From Durusdinium trenchii (taxonomy: Eukaryota; Sar; Dinophyceae; Suessiales; Symbiodiniaceae): a stretch of 64,000 bases of DNA. The DNA lies in the NCBI GenBank assembly GCA_963970005.1, contig CAXAMN010021361.1:2890390-2954389 (forward strand), read 5' to 3'. The translations under genes were made by a program, and so were the position numbers. Below, in pieces: positions 11,400 through 23,337 of the stretch (its first letter is position 1; each line of letters starts with the position of its first letter). The notes beneath the pieces were generated by a model. That model did not search any database. It saw only the letters and a program-made list of their open reading frames with translations, and had not been told where the DNA came from.

Positions 11400-14300
11400 T
11401 TCAGGTCGCAGAACAGGATCGGCCAAAAATATGTAACATACATGTCATGATGTGCGAGGCTTTGGGGTTAATTACGGAAGGTGTTTGCATTGCATGTTAC
11501 ATGTGATATTTTTGTGGACTGAAAGGGCCAAATCGTTGGGCGGCCCATCCTGCGAAGCAAACACTTTCGGCACCGTGTGCGATCTCCTTAGGCAGTCTTG
11601 ACCCTCCAAACCCAACGTGCGAAGATTCTAGCTGAGCTCATGTTCGTCAACCGGCGCACTCTTTCCTGCGAGGATTCTCGACATGCGGGCCCCATATTAA
11701 TCAGGAAGCCACACTCGCCAACCGGTTGATTAGATGACATAATTCATGGATATAATGTTGTTATGAATGCGTAGTTGATCCGGTGCATGACTATGCAAAA
11801 CTCTAGATACAAGAGTCGTTTTCGCAATAGAAACTCTCATCATGAATAACGCCTCCAGAGTCCTTCCGTTAGCTTAAATCACTGACTTACCCCGCATGGC
11901 ACGAGAAAAGCCGCAGGAAGTCATATCAAGGCACCGTGTGTTTCAGGTCTAGAGAGTAACCCATAGCTGTTTCAGTGGTCACAGCTTCATTGCCCACAGA
12001 AAAAACATAGCTCACGGCACTCAAAGTTGCAAACATCAGACGAGTATGACATGTTGGCATCTCTTTCTAGTATAATTACGTATTATCTCAAACAATTATA
12101 CACAAACTTGTGTAAGCATGTCGTTCAGAGCTGCCGCCCTCGCCCCCTTCCTCATCATCACCCGCTGACTCTTGCTCGCACCAACATTGGATTCCGTGTG
12201 CCTTCTCAAAGATGTCATCGCCGCTCAAGGGCCCAAACCTCAAAGCATGCTTCTGGGAAAGGATCTGACCCTGCTATCAACCACAAATAGCTGCTTACAA
12301 TACTATAGCACGTATATCCGCTTATCATACCAACCCATTAGCGCGCCAGGAAAAGCTATGGGTGTTGTGCAGCTTTCGAGTTCTGGCTAGCACCTTGCAC
12401 CTTTGTAAGATTTATGTATATAAGTATAGACAAACCGTGATATTTCCTCGAACTGCTGCAGGACATTGGAAGGGATGATTTACTATCATAGTTGAGGTTG
12501 GAAAGTGCAGATATGACGATGGCTTCTAATGTGCATCAGGTGTATCGTATCTGCATCTCTCAAACCAAGGGTGCCTTGTTTCTGCTCCTTGCTCCTCTCT
12601 GTTCAGCTGCGTCTATTAGGCAAGCGGTTTGTTAAAAACATCCGGAATACATCCGGAGCATAGGCACAAGGAAAGTGTAACAAGCAGGGTCCAAGGAGAA
12701 AATGCTCTCACTCACAAACCCAAATGCCATCCATCCCCAAGCTTGCTCCACTACGTACGAGGGGTCAAATAGATCCCCTGGCCCACAAAAAGTTGGCCCT
12801 TCTTGATGTTCGTTGTGCTACATTATCAAACCAGCGTAGTTGTCTAGACATGTTTGAAAACTGGTTAGTGGCTTCAGCTCACTTGAAAAAGTCAGTGGGT
12901 TCAATCACCACAAGAAAGGTTGAAACAAAATGAAACAAACAATTTCTGAAACCATCACCCAGAAAAGGGCGTGGGAATTGCACCTGCCATAAATTGGACT
13001 GTTGATTCGATCCGCTAGTGACCCCATGCCATCTCAGGCACACAAACAAAAGCAGGAACTCGTCTGCCTAAAGAAATTGGCAAAACTTGATGAGTTTTGA
13101 TCATAGCTACAATAGCTGGGTCACTTCCTTCCAACAAGGAGGCCGCTTGCTGCCTGAGCTTCTGCAATGAACATGACAGCTATCAGGGTGTGAAACACAC
13201 TTTACTGCACACGCAACTTCCCAAAACATTAAAATAGGAAGGCCTCTCCATCTCCTCCGAAACCACGCTGGAATCAATCGAAACCAAACTTCCAAAAGAA
13301 GGAATGCGAGATCAAATCAACACTCTCCCAACATGTTTTTTCAGGTCTTTCACCCTTTGGACACTCTCCCAACACCATGGCGTCCCCACGCCAGCATGGC
13401 ATCCATGGTGAGCCCACGATCCATGCTTGCAAATAAGAAGGGTTGTACTGATTCAAGAGGCGACTTCAAACAAATACTGGCTTAAGAGTTAAGAGGTGAT
13501 TCTATGTTGGAAAGTTGGCTGCTAGCTTAAGAGGCCAGGAACTAATAAAGCGCAGCATGAATTCCACCCACCTTAGTCTTTTGGGTGGAACGCTTCATTG
13601 ACCTGTAAAGGCGGCCAGTTTCGATTGTGGCTTGTGCAATCTCATGCATGCCAGGCAAGCCAACGCTGCGGAAGACGCTCTGGAAGGTGGAAGAGTTTCA
13701 GGTACATGTTCCTCTGATCCCGCACTACCTGCTACCCGGCTGTTTCAGTGGCTTTGTCTCCGGCAATGAGTCATATATAGCCCATGTCACCCCTCACATT
13801 CAAGTCTAAAGTTTTCCTTACTGGTCTGAATGTCCATGGCACCAGTCACTGCCCAGTCACGCAGGCTTCTGCATTCCGAATGCTGCATGGGGCCGTCTGT
13901 GGTCACCCCTGGATCTCGAAAATGATAGGAGGGTGAATCAGCCGGGTCACCTACAAAAAGTTCACTGCAAAAATGGTTGTTATAACCGATTGCCCGCAAG
14001 TCGCAACTTATGATACTTTGCAACAAATAAGAAAATAGTAGTACTAAATAGTATATATATATACGTATGTTATATATCATATATATTGTATATATAATGT
14101 AGTTATAGGTATATATATAGTGGCTATACCTATATACAATAGTATTATTTTCTTTACACTTAGTAAATAAGCATTCCCAGTAGCAGTGGGTCATGATGGT
14201 TAGTAAAGACCTTTCACAAAAATCCAGATCTTCCTTTACCGACTCTTACAGGTCATGGGACACCCTAACAAAATTCCACAAAATACAATGTGCCATGGCT

Positions 14301-15360
14301 GAAACCAAGTGAAAATCAGTGACCAGTGACGTGGCCACTCACTTCCACCTCCAAACGTTCCCTGGAGTACGAAGGCTTTTGGTACAAATAGTCAATCACT
14401 TTCCATAATGAAGCTGCATACACATGTATATATTTCTATATGGCTCCACAAGCACTCTGCTTGTGAGCAGTCTTATAGGGTAAGTCTGGTACAGTAAGTG
14501 AAACTATGCAAAACTTCTTTGTACATATGCACATGTGCAAATGGCGGCGAGATCACTTGCGCATCGACTTCTGGATCACTTGCGCATCGGAGGATCATCG
14601 AAAAAGTGGATCACTTGCGCATGGATGGCAATAACGGTAAGATCTAGTGGAATGATTGGCCCATGTCCACATCATCACATCCGACATCCGTGCACAACCG
14701 ACACACAGAGTTCGCCACCAAGTGGGACAGCCTGTTTGTCCACATAGTTTTAAACATGTGTTTAGTACAGGCCTCTGTTTCAAGGAACATCTTTGAACAG
14801 CTAAGTTTCCCAAAAAGAATCTAAGAGTCAAATCATTAATGCTCGGGCGTATTTGAGTTTAGTAGCTTACTCTTTAGTGGCCGCACATTGCATGTTGCGC
14901 TCAACGCAAACCCGACGCACAAGCGATCCAAAACGCGACGCACAAGCGAACCGGCACTACATCCATGTAATGTCATATATATATACGGATATGAACTCAC
15001 ACACACATATGCAAATATATAGAAACATGAAGGTAGGTTCAACTTAAGAGAGGCAGCATCTCTTTTCCTCATGACTCGATCGATGCAGGTGCAGGAGAAC
15101 TGGGTACCTAGACCTCAGTAGCTCACAGGGTGTGGACAGAAGTGTTGTTAAATAACACTGGGATTCAGCCGTGGTATCAAACACACAGACTAGCTTGGTA
15201 AGTCATCTTTGATGAACTTGCCATCCAACCCATATAGCAGGGACTCAGACCTGTATCAGGGTGAGATAGGATACCCACAAGACGAAGCCTAACCACACCC
15301 TATAGGGCCCGCAGAGGGTGTCAAGGGTGGGAGGGTGGGGAAAAAAGAAAACACCCTGAC
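11400..15360. other. gene-poor stretch
   Basis: I see no exon chain I would defend here. It holds AT-rich DNA, (TA)n runs at about 14054-14130, a short direct-repeat cluster at 14550-14625 (GGATCACTTGCGCATCG-like, three copies) and another at about 14905-14955 (GACGCACAAGCGA, two copies). Several open frames exist but lack convincing splice borders. Confidence 0.5.
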
Positions 15361-15365
15361 CCACA

Positions 15366-15381
15366 CTTGAGCCAAAATGGC
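15366..15381 (-). other. relict of the dinoflagellate spliced leader (3' 16 nt)
   Basis: The minus strand reads GCCATTTTGGCTCAAG, identical to the last 16 nt of the conserved 22-nt dinoflagellate spliced leader. The six bases before it (TTTGAT) do not match the leader, and the following TGTGGG is not a GT donor placed as in a spliced-leader RNA gene, so a relict is more likely than an active SL RNA gene. Chance occurrence of a 16-mer in this window is very low. The match lies inside a small palindrome (CACACTT ... AAGTGTG). Confidence 0.6.
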
Positions 15382-15572
15382 ATCAAAGTGTGAGTCCCTA
15401 CACTTACATGTTTCACATCCCAAGGAGTCCCTTCCCAACCAGACCATTCACCTTGGTGGATAATACATATATACATATACGAATACATACACACATACTT
15501 ACTTCAGAAGGAAGAAAGTTTGGCAACAACTTCACTCGATAATGTCATTGACGTCACATATCTTTCTCAATT

Positions 15573-16457
15573 CCGGCGGATTAGTTTCCACCCGAAAGCT
15601 ATTTAAATTGTAAAACCATAAAGTTATACCTCCTACCTTAGGGGGGGTCAACTACCCCCTACCCCAGATTAATTAGGAGAATTAATCACTACCCCTGCAG
15701 TAAATATTCTGAAATTAATCCAAGACTTGACGAGTGCAAGATACTTTTGATTAACTTAATTAAACCACTATGCTTGAGTCTCATGACAAAACTCAGAGAA
15801 ACTAATTTGCAGGGCCTGGAGCTACCTTTCTAGTAATTAATTCTAGGCATTTGAGTCTAACATTCTAATTTTCCTTTAGTTGTTTCCTTAGTTTTTCTGG
15901 TCTGACCAGGATTTTAAACAAATCCTTTAACAAGAACCCAGATGGTGCAGACAGGGTGTTGTTTTTCAAAGTATTGTTGTTTTTTTCCCGAACATCACCT
16001 GGATAAACTTCATTGTTCCAGCCCTGCTGGAACATACAATTTCTCTAAATAAAACTCCTAGCTGGCTAAAGCCAGCAGGCTCTAGCCCTGGAATCTAATC
16101 CAGCTGGTACAACCGGTGATCTTCAAGTATTGACAAAGGAAAAACGCATCTGAACCTAACAAGCAAAGCACTGACAACACAAGTCCAAAATAAATTCAGA
16201 GGTTTTCTAGTTCTCTCCCACTCTTCAGTTTCAGCTCCCTCATTGCTAATTAATCGACCCCCTCATGAGCTAATTAATCCTATCAAGATCTTTTTCTAGT
16301 TAACTTCACATGGATTTTTATAGAACCCCCCCCAATCTCCCCAACATATAGACAATTAATCCAAATAAATTAATTTTCAAACTGAGGGGGCCCTTGGGTT
16401 AATTTCCTAAGGCAGCAAGTATATAAAGTTACTTCGGAGTGGAAACTAATCCGCCGG
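15573..16457. mobile_element. AT-rich element with terminal inverted repeats
   Basis: The left end (CCGGCGGATTAGTTTCCAC, then CCGAA) is repeated inverted at the right end, 16433-16457, with about one indel over 24 bp. The 885-bp interior is strikingly AT-rich with many TTAATT motifs and has no useful open frame. This looks like a non-autonomous DNA transposon. I could not identify a clear target-site duplication. Confidence 0.6.
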
Positions 16458-16580
16458 CATTCCACTGCGATCCCCTGTAGGTTTTTAAGGGATAAGGGTT
16501 GTAGGTTATGTACTCCCTAGTTTGTTACCAACTTTTGTCCTGGCGGTGTATATGTACAGTACATAAATACATATACACAC

Positions 16581-16772
16581 ATCCCATTGGTCCTCCACTG
16601 GCGCACCAACAATCGAGGAAAACAACCGATCCGCATTTTCTCTGGCGATCTCCTTGGGAGTTCTGCCCCAGGTCATGAGACACTCGACGGGTACAAGTGC
16701 ACTCCTCAGATCAGATAGGGAAGACGATGCAAATGCTAGCAGCGAGCACCCTTCTGAGGGTGGAACCGGCAT
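16581..16772 (-). CDS. possible first exon of an unknown gene
   Basis: An ATG at 16772 sits two bases after an in-frame TAG that itself follows a CCCCAGGCAG acceptor, an arrangement compatible with spliced-leader trans-splicing close to the start codon. The exon reads MPVPPSEGCSLLAFASSSLS, then a charged segment (WGRTPKEIARENADRLF), and ends in phase 0 at a GTGTGT donor after 64 codons. Downstream on this strand is the AT-rich element 15573-16457, so the next exon was not found. Function unknown. Confidence 0.45.
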
Positions 16773-17494
16773 CTACTGCCTGGGGTCTGTCTTCATAGGG
16801 CAACTTCTATGAGGTATGGTCCAAGGGACCCATTATGTGCGGCTGTTGCATCCTTAGATTGGTGAGCCCAGTCCTCGTTTTCCAGTGTTTTGGAACCGTG
16901 TTGTTTTGGGTATCGCTTTTTGGTCCCCTATTGAGCATGCCCGCATATGAATGCAACCCTCCTATACTCCTATACACGTTTGGAGGCGCTTCAAACACTT
17001 CCCAGTTCTAACGCAGCCACAAATGCCTCACAACTCTCAACTCAAATCCCAAGACCAATTGACAACTAGCAGCCCGGATTTTTGAAACACATGACGAGGG
17101 TATATCGGGTATCCAGCAATTGTAGGGCAAGGTTCTGTGATATTGGCGGTATAAATATAATAAGCATTTTGGGGATGTATCTAATGGGATGCGGATGGTG
17201 AAGGGAGACATGATTACGGAGGTTCACAGCCTTTGTCGAAAAAAAATTGTGCCTTGTTGCCCGTTGCTGTTGAAGCTACATCCAGTAAAGGGACTCCCCG
17301 GAACCACCAGTGGCCATGTTGATTGGCGGGTGAAGGTCTGAATCTTCGAAGCCACCACAAAGGCATCGGACTGGCTCGTAGTCAACGAATGCAAGTGCTT
17401 GTAGTTATTTTGTGTGCTATCTCATCTGTTCTCACAGGCAACAGGCTTCACTCCTCAAGCGCTTCACCACTGATACTGTGATACTAGCCTTTAC

Positions 17495-17663
17495 CATGGA
17501 CTCATCTGCTTCTCCCCGAGCTTCTCCCACGCAAAACCCAAGGCGTTGCTGCCAAAGGGCACTTGCAGGGCAAACCGCCATCCTGACCCCCACGGAGCGC
17601 AATCCGGTTGGTTGGGGTGCCAAACACTTGCTGAACTCGTGCGCAACTACCACATTCGCCACT
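17495..17663 (-). CDS. single internal exon, unknown gene
   Basis: The exon is bounded by a strong polypyrimidine acceptor (TTTCTTTCCAG) and a GTAAAG donor. The best frame reads ANVVVAHEFSKCLAPQPTGL followed by a Cys/Val-rich stretch and GEARGEADESM. A second frame (containing GECGSCARVQQVFG) is also open until a TGA just before the donor. It lies downstream of the gene ending at 18236, on the same strand. Confidence 0.5.
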
Positions 17664-18235
17664 CTGGAAAAGAAATGAGCAAAAAGGGTTCATTTGCCTG
17701 GTTTGTTGTTTCGGCGTGAGCAACAAGAGATGAGGGTCAGGTGGCTGGAGACTGGATTCTTGTGCTGAAACATGAAACATGGCCCCAGTCTCCATGTTTC
17801 GGGCAGTCAACTGGCCAACTGGTCGCCCAGTCACCGGGATGGAACAGTAAAACCACCCAAATACTTCCACACTGCAGTAGGTACTCCTCAAAGCTAATCA
17901 TTAATAAAGGAACATAGAGTTCTATAGCCTACTGATATACATATAATAGTTATATAATATGTTGTATATATAGTTGTTCCAGGTATCTGATTAGTTTTGT
18001 ATGCACATTGAATGCCCACCCAGAGAGATTGATGACCCGCCTGACTATGTCCACATGTCTCTTTTTGGGCGATTATTTGCAAGCCTTTGGGAACATCAGG
18101 CGTTCATGAAACCTGACTTCAAAGCCACACACTTCTGGTCAATACAGTCCACAACTTGCTTTGAACTCGATCTCGAACGACCGCTGAATGTTGGACTGAT
18201 CAGCTAACTGAGAAGAAAAAAAGAAGAAACAACAC

Positions 18236-20837
18236 TTAGGGGTCCTGCATTGGGTGGCCCACCTCCTCCAGGAATCGGCTCTCTTCGGGGCGTTCCCAGC
18301 TGGAGGTGGATGCCAACACGTTGGCGTCGCTCGCTTGACCTGGGGCGGGAGACCCGTGTGCCAGTGGAGGCTGCCGTCTGGAATCCACGTAGGATAGAAG
18401 ATGTGCCTATCTTGGCCGAACATTAGAAATTATACAAGTACTGTATATATAGATATTAGTACAGTATACAAATATATGCAACATAATCATGCTCTGGGTG
18501 AAGATTCCTCACCAGCACTAGCCTGCTGCGGGACTTAAGGTTCTGTGGCACCATTCCACCACTCACACGAAAAACCCAACGCTTACATCGGCCACATCAT
18601 GGGTGACATCCTTCATCGGGGTGGTGGACGGAACCGAGTCAGCACGGTCAGCACGGACCCAGGCGAAGCCTTTGGAAGAGTGTGGGGGAGTTGACTCGCG
18701 GGGCTGTGCCGCACATGTTGGATGAAAGTTCCTCCTTGATAAACTGCCATTCCACAGGTATATATATAGGATCCCTCTGGCAATGTTTGCTGAACCTACT
18801 CCCAATACTGGGTCGGCCAGGATCATCAGCCTCCGCGACGAGATTCCGTTGAAAAGTGTTGGGCAACCAACACGTCGACCCAGTTGCCTCTCGAAGACCC
18901 TGCCGACAAATGGAACTCGGAAAGAACATCATGAAACCATGTGAAAGCCATACCTCCCTTCTTCCATCGAACTGCCGAAGGATGTCCTGGATCTCGAGTA
19001 GGGCAATATATTCCCAACCCTCTGACAACATAGAAGTTGAGTTCACCCCCGGCATTTCGACCACTGTCTTCCCAACATGTTCGCGATTCAGGTCCTCAGG
19101 GTCTTCCTCTTGAAAGCGATGAAGAGGACGTTGCGACAAGCTGCTGGTGGGTTCTTCACCCAGCGAGCTCATGATTTGATTAAATTCCTCGCAGGGCAGG
19201 CAGCTAGATCTGAGCCCAACAAGACATAGAAATCGATGCAACCTACTGAAAACCCATTAAACCGGTAGGAGCATCCGGTATTTGTCAAAATGCGCGCCCC
19301 CCAATGTGGCAGAATTCCAGAATCCAAGGAAGGCAGGTCGTGTTGTATCGCCGGTCTTTCATGGTTTTTGCGTTACGCCATCTACTCTGACCATACTGCA
19401 AGAGGTCCACACACCTCTCCTCCTCGAACCTCATCTGATTGTATGACGGGCTAAAAGTGGCACCTCCCAACGGCCAATCCTAAAAGTTAAATTTCATGCG
19501 CGCAGAAAAGCTCAATCTTGACTTGGAGTCCCATCTTGAAACTTTATCTTGCCCAATCGTATGATCTTTAACTAATGCCGAATCATTTCCTTGTCTGCTT
19601 CGGTGCCTTCCACCACGCAACGAAAACACCAAGCACCACCAAAAGAAACTTAACAAAGAAGCTCCAAGTTACTCCAAGCTTAAGTGTCTGAGATTGTCTC
19701 AGGCTTTGGACCAAAGAAGTGCCCCTTTGGTCTGGAACGACCATGGCGGCCGCATCACACAGCTATCAAGCTGCGAAACCATGAGATCCTGATACCCCAA
19801 TTCGGCCTTCTTGAAGGCGGTGTTCATGTGCCGCAAAGCCTGCTGCCAAAACGCAGGGCTTCTGCCGGAAAGAAACCACCACCACTGTAGGGCACAGTAT
19901 GGCTCACAGTGGTTGCAAGAAGTAGTTACCCTCCCTGAAACAATCATGGAAGTGGACCATAGGCCCCTGGAAGACCATTTTCCTCTACACCACATCGCAC
20001 GAATTGATCCCGCTCTGTTAAACACCCCTTGGTATGGTACCGGGTAGGTAACAAAAAATGACAATGAGGCAATTGCATATCTACAAAATCACACCGAAAA
20101 GGTGTTGAGCCCGAGTGTGAGAAAAACAAGTGAGAGACATGCAACTAATTAGGAGCGAAGGCATCTAAGGAGGCCAATCACAAAGTAGTAAGTCATCCAA
20201 AAGGTTTATTTGCGTTCGAACATGTTTACGAACTTTGCTTTGGAATGATCGAGTGGCGGAAGGCGGAAAAGGACCATTCTGCCAAAGAAATCGAGGAACC
20301 TGGTTGGTATGTCATGTTTTCGGTTCGTTTTGAAAGAAAGAGTGTAGGAGGATTTCTTTGACCTTTCATGGAGGCATCATGGAGACCATTTTCCCCTACA
20401 AGGGGGTCCTTGTCAGCTTCCGTGATTGTTGGAGGGAGGGTACGTCTAGAGTTTCTTTGTTTCTGTGCATGCCTGCGCCAACTCAAATCTAGCGATGCAT
20501 CAATCTATCCCGGCGTTTTCTGAGCAGTTCAGAAAAATGCTACAGGCACTGTCGTTTCCAGTAACCCACTCAATCTCAAAAACAAAGCTTGGAACAAAAA
20601 GACCACAGGCAAAGGTCCAGAACCATCGTTTTGTGGGATGAATTTCGAGCAACAGCCCGTTTGCCCTTCCCCTTCTTCGTTGCGTTTATCATGGCTGGTC
20701 GTTCGAACCCAACTTACTCGTCCTCCTGCCTTGCCGAACCCTTTAAATGTCGATGTTCCGACAAAGCTCTTTAGGAATGGGCAGGAAGGGTTCCCGATTT
20801 GCTCCACTCTGAAGTCTTCTCGTCCCACTTCCTTCAT
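18236..20837 (-). CDS. seven-exon gene with phase-consistent structure, unknown function
   Basis: Minus-strand exons: 20837-20718 (possible ATG start, donor GTAAGT), 20278-20230, 19934-19712, 19450-19294, 19187-18831 (may contain a 54-nt intron at 18953-18900), 18703-18587 (donor GTAAGC) and 18406-18236 (stop TAA 18238-18236). Phases agree at every junction; two introns probably use GC donors (after 19294 and 18831). Landmarks in order: KEVGREDFRVEQIGN; SCNHCEPYCALQWWWFLSG, a Cys/Trp-rich stretch; WQQALRHMNTAFKKAELGYQ; RFEEERCVDLLQYGQSRWRN; EEFNQIMSSLGEEPTSSLSQ; WEYIALLEIQDILRQFDGRR; and a polar tail ending VGHPMQDP. The acceptor of exon 19934 is the end of a hairpin repeat (copy 2); copy 3 lies in the intron upstream of exon 20278. 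No family recognised. The ATG at 20837 follows AG directly but with no pyrimidine tract, so it may be internal. Confidence 0.65.
19927..19995 (-). mobile_element. hairpin MITE-like repeat, copy 2 (one arm), supplies a 3' splice site
   Basis: The plus strand reads GTTACCCTCCCTGAAACAAT at the outer side, then CATGGAAGTGGACC and the family core (ACCATTTTCCTCTACACCAC). The far arm is missing. Read on the minus strand the arm ends CCATGATTGTTTCAG, and exon 19934 of the gene at 18236-20837 starts immediately after that AG. Confidence 0.75.
20368..20440. mobile_element. hairpin MITE-like repeat, copy 3 (diverged)
   Basis: A diverged copy: the core GAGACCATTTTCCCCTACA is recognisable, the right arm reads GCTTCCGTGATTGTTGGAGG, and the outer flank GGAGGGAGGGTAC matches that of copy 2. 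It lies in an intron of the gene at 18236-20837. Confidence 0.6.
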
Positions 20838-20959
20838 CTTTCTTCCCTATCCATCCATCTCCACCCTCCTCCACAATCAGACATATCAGACCTTTTCCGG
20901 CACGTCCCAAAACCACGGTCCGGTCCTTCAAAGGCACCGGTCCCCAGTCCGGATCTGGC

Positions 20960-21389
20960 GCATGGCGCATAGCGCCGTCGCATCCTCGGGCTGACCGTTT
21001 CGCCGTAACGTTGCGCCTCGGCGATGTTGCTTTTGACGAAGCGATTCATGGCTTCGAAGCCTCCGGGCATCTGGGAGATCAAGTGGTCGATCCTCAGCGT
21101 GGCGGTCCCGTGCGACTTCGGGCATGCACATGCGTGCGTTTCGCCACGTGGCGACTTGAAGACGTGGAGTCGCGGTGTCCGTGGCCTTCAACATCCTTCA
21201 ACCCACCAAGTGCTTAAACATATTTTAACCACATAAATCAAGAGTCATGTCCTTGTCCTTCTGCACGGATGCGGTCGCATCCTCCAAACGCAGATTGCTC
21301 AAGCGCTTCGCCAGGTGCAAGGCCACGTCCACCCCCGCCTGCGCGGCTGTAGCACGGTTGATCACGGAATCCTCTCTCGCATGGAGTAT
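20960..21389 (-). CDS. two candidate exons upstream of gene 18236-20837
   Basis: Exon 21389-21227 follows an AAATGCAG acceptor and reads as a long charged helix (NRATAAQAGVDVALHLAKRL then SNLRLEDATASVQKDKD), ending before GTTAAA. A second exon at about 21185-20960 has three open, GC-rich frames; the best reads ACACPKSHGTATLRID followed by MPGGFEAMNRFVKSNIAEAQ and RYGET before a GTCAGC donor. The phase between the two is not resolved. They could be the end of a separate gene or the 5' part of the gene starting at 20837. Confidence 0.45.
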
Positions 21390-21654
21390 CTGCATTTTAC
21401 GCACCCCCCTGCTTGCAACAAACCCTTCACGCTACAGTATTAATTGCTGCGTAGCCATTAAACATATGATCCATCTCATCTTCGCTGATGTTCTGTTGGA
21501 TCTAAACCATAAAGATTTGCCTGCGCCTGCCACACAGGTCCTTGCCATACCGCTTGCTACTCATTTGGGGCATGTTGGGATCTCTTCCGGACCACCAAGT
21601 CAATCCGTGTCCAACGCCCTCGGCGACCCACGTGGCGACCCACGCGCCTTCCCC

Positions 21655-22165
21655 TCATGCAGCACCCCCGTGGAGGTACAAAGCCAAAGGCCTCTCGGCC
21701 AAAACGACGGAACCAACGAATGCAAGAGTATCGACTGGCAAAACGCCGGAGCAGCTGCGCAAAGCCTTAGGATTCCTATGGATTCCTGAAATCTCTGGTC
21801 GCAAGCAGTCCAGTTGCCAGTCGGAAAGTTCGGAAAACAGCTGCAGCCACACCCGAAGAAGCTTACGCTGCAGCTTGGCACAACCAAACAACGACAACAT
21901 GTTTGTACAAAAATGCTCCAGCTCTGCGCATAGCAGATCATAGCAGTAAGTTTTTAAGTCGTGACTTGACTGGCCAAAGTGGTCCAACAACCATCAAAGA
22001 GGCCAGACCGGTCTTGCATGGTCTTGCGCACCTCCGCTGTCTTCCCCCCGGTCTTTCCCCGATCTCTGAAACTGCGTTCAATCGGAAAAAGCCGCTGCTG
22101 TTCATCGTCGCCTTCGAAGTCGGGCCGCTTGTTTTGGATCTCCTTGGTCTGCAAGACCTCGAACC
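21655..22165 (-). CDS. two-exon 3' part of an unknown gene
   Basis: Exon about 22165-21971 is strongly coding, with EIQNKRPDFEGDDEQQRLF and RSFRDRGKTGGKTAEVRKTM. It leaves in phase 1 at GTCAAG. After a 47-nt intron, exon 21923 enters in phase 1 behind CTATGCGCAG and reads FCTNMLSLFGCAKLQRKLLR then WLQLFSELSDWQLDCLRPEI. The same frame runs on to a TGA at 21655, giving a hydrophobic C-terminal segment (LPVDTLAFVGSVVLAERPLA); alternatively it is spliced before that. Function unknown. Confidence 0.55.
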
Positions 22166-22815
22166 TCGCAGCGTCCGAAGGTCAAAGCCCGGCCACGTGA
22201 AACGCGGATGGAGAACGAAGGGTGCGTGAAATCACCCACAATTAATGATATTAGGGAATCAGTGTAAACAGTTGACATACTGCTTAACTGAACTAGGGGG
22301 CTTTGGGGCTTTAACCCCCCAATGTAGGCCATGGCCAATAGTGGCTCAAGGAAGGTCTGCATTCTGAAACATGTTCTGGCCCAACGCCGCCTCTCCGCCA
22401 AGCAACAAGCACCAGGCTCTAGTCAGGGGCATTGCCTCATCATCTAAGATCCTCAGGACTCAGTTTTCCTCCCAGTTCCGGAGAAACCCAGCATTGCCAA
22501 ATGTAACCTATGTCTCGGAACCAGTGCCGCATCATAAGTCATAGACTTCTTAGACCAATGAAATCCAACGAATCTCCATGGAACTGATACCATCTCGTTG
22601 CCCATCCCATTGACGTTTGGGTGGTGAAAGCATATGAAACACACTACGTACAAGCAAGCAACACCTGAAAAGACTGTACTCGCTGCAGCTCACGCATGAT
22701 GAAGCTCTAGAAGTTCCATCAAGGCCAGGAAGTACCCTCTTGAGCCATTCCATGATTTGCATCAAAACACCACTTGCATCAGAATGTTCCAGCTATGCCA
22801 GCTATGCCAAGTCAC

Positions 22816-23227
22816 ATCGCGGTCCCCAAACAATCGCTACAGTTTAAGGTCTTGAAGAAGGAGGAATCGTCCCAGCTCTTGCCCACTTCAGCCTCCACTT
22901 CCCATTGGTTGTTGCCTTCGGCCGGCGCTCCGAAAGCATCACTGTTGCATCGGATGGAAGAGGTGTTCTGGGAGAATAAATGGCTGAAAGTCATCCCGTG
23001 GCAAACACCATCTAAAGGCCGGGTGTAATCCATACACCGGGAAGTGTCCGCTGTAGCAAGTTCATTGATAGGAACCTAGGGTGCATACAGGAAAACGCTC
23101 AACAGTTCGTAGAATCAGCTAGAAAGACTGCTTCGGGACACCAAGCCTAGGATCCCCAGGGCCGGGTAAAAATGATGTAATTGAGGAAGCACAAGTTCAG
23201 CACAGGTTTCTTGCAATTACCCCCCCC
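22816..23227 (-). CDS. two candidate exons, one starting at a hairpin repeat
   Basis: Exon 23227 to about 23152 begins right after the TTAGTTCCAG end of hairpin copy 4 and reads NCKKPVLNLCFLNYIIFTRP before an in-frame TAG. Exon 23011-22816 (acceptor CCTTTAG, donor GTGACT) has good codons and reads MTFSHLFSQNTSSIRCNSDA then NQWEVEAEVGKSWDDSSFF. A further short candidate is at about 22743-22668 (IMEWLKRVLPGLDGTS, donor GTGTTG). How they join is not resolved. Confidence 0.45.
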
Positions 23228-23334
23228 TGGAACTAACATGGAAGTGGAAAAACCACCTGTTTGTAGTGGATTTCATGGTCTTCCAAGGTGCCATTCTCCA
23301 CTTCCATGTTAGTTCCAGGGAGTGTAATGCAATT
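23212..23334. mobile_element. hairpin MITE-like repeat, copy 4 (full length)
   Basis: This is the most complete copy. The left arm begins TTGCAATTACCCCCCCC, then TGGAACTAACATGGAAGTGG; the right arm is its inverse, with CCACTTCCATGTTAGTTCCA followed by GGGAGTGTAATGCAA. Total about 123 bp with a spacer of roughly 45 bp, able to fold into one long hairpin. The G-run junction next to TTCCAG is where a minus-strand open exon (23227) begins. Confidence 0.85.
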
Positions 23335-23337
23335 CCT

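Noticed and set aside
22330-22360. Second possible spliced-leader relict (TGGCTCAAG)
   Set aside because: Only nine bases match contiguously, which is expected by chance.
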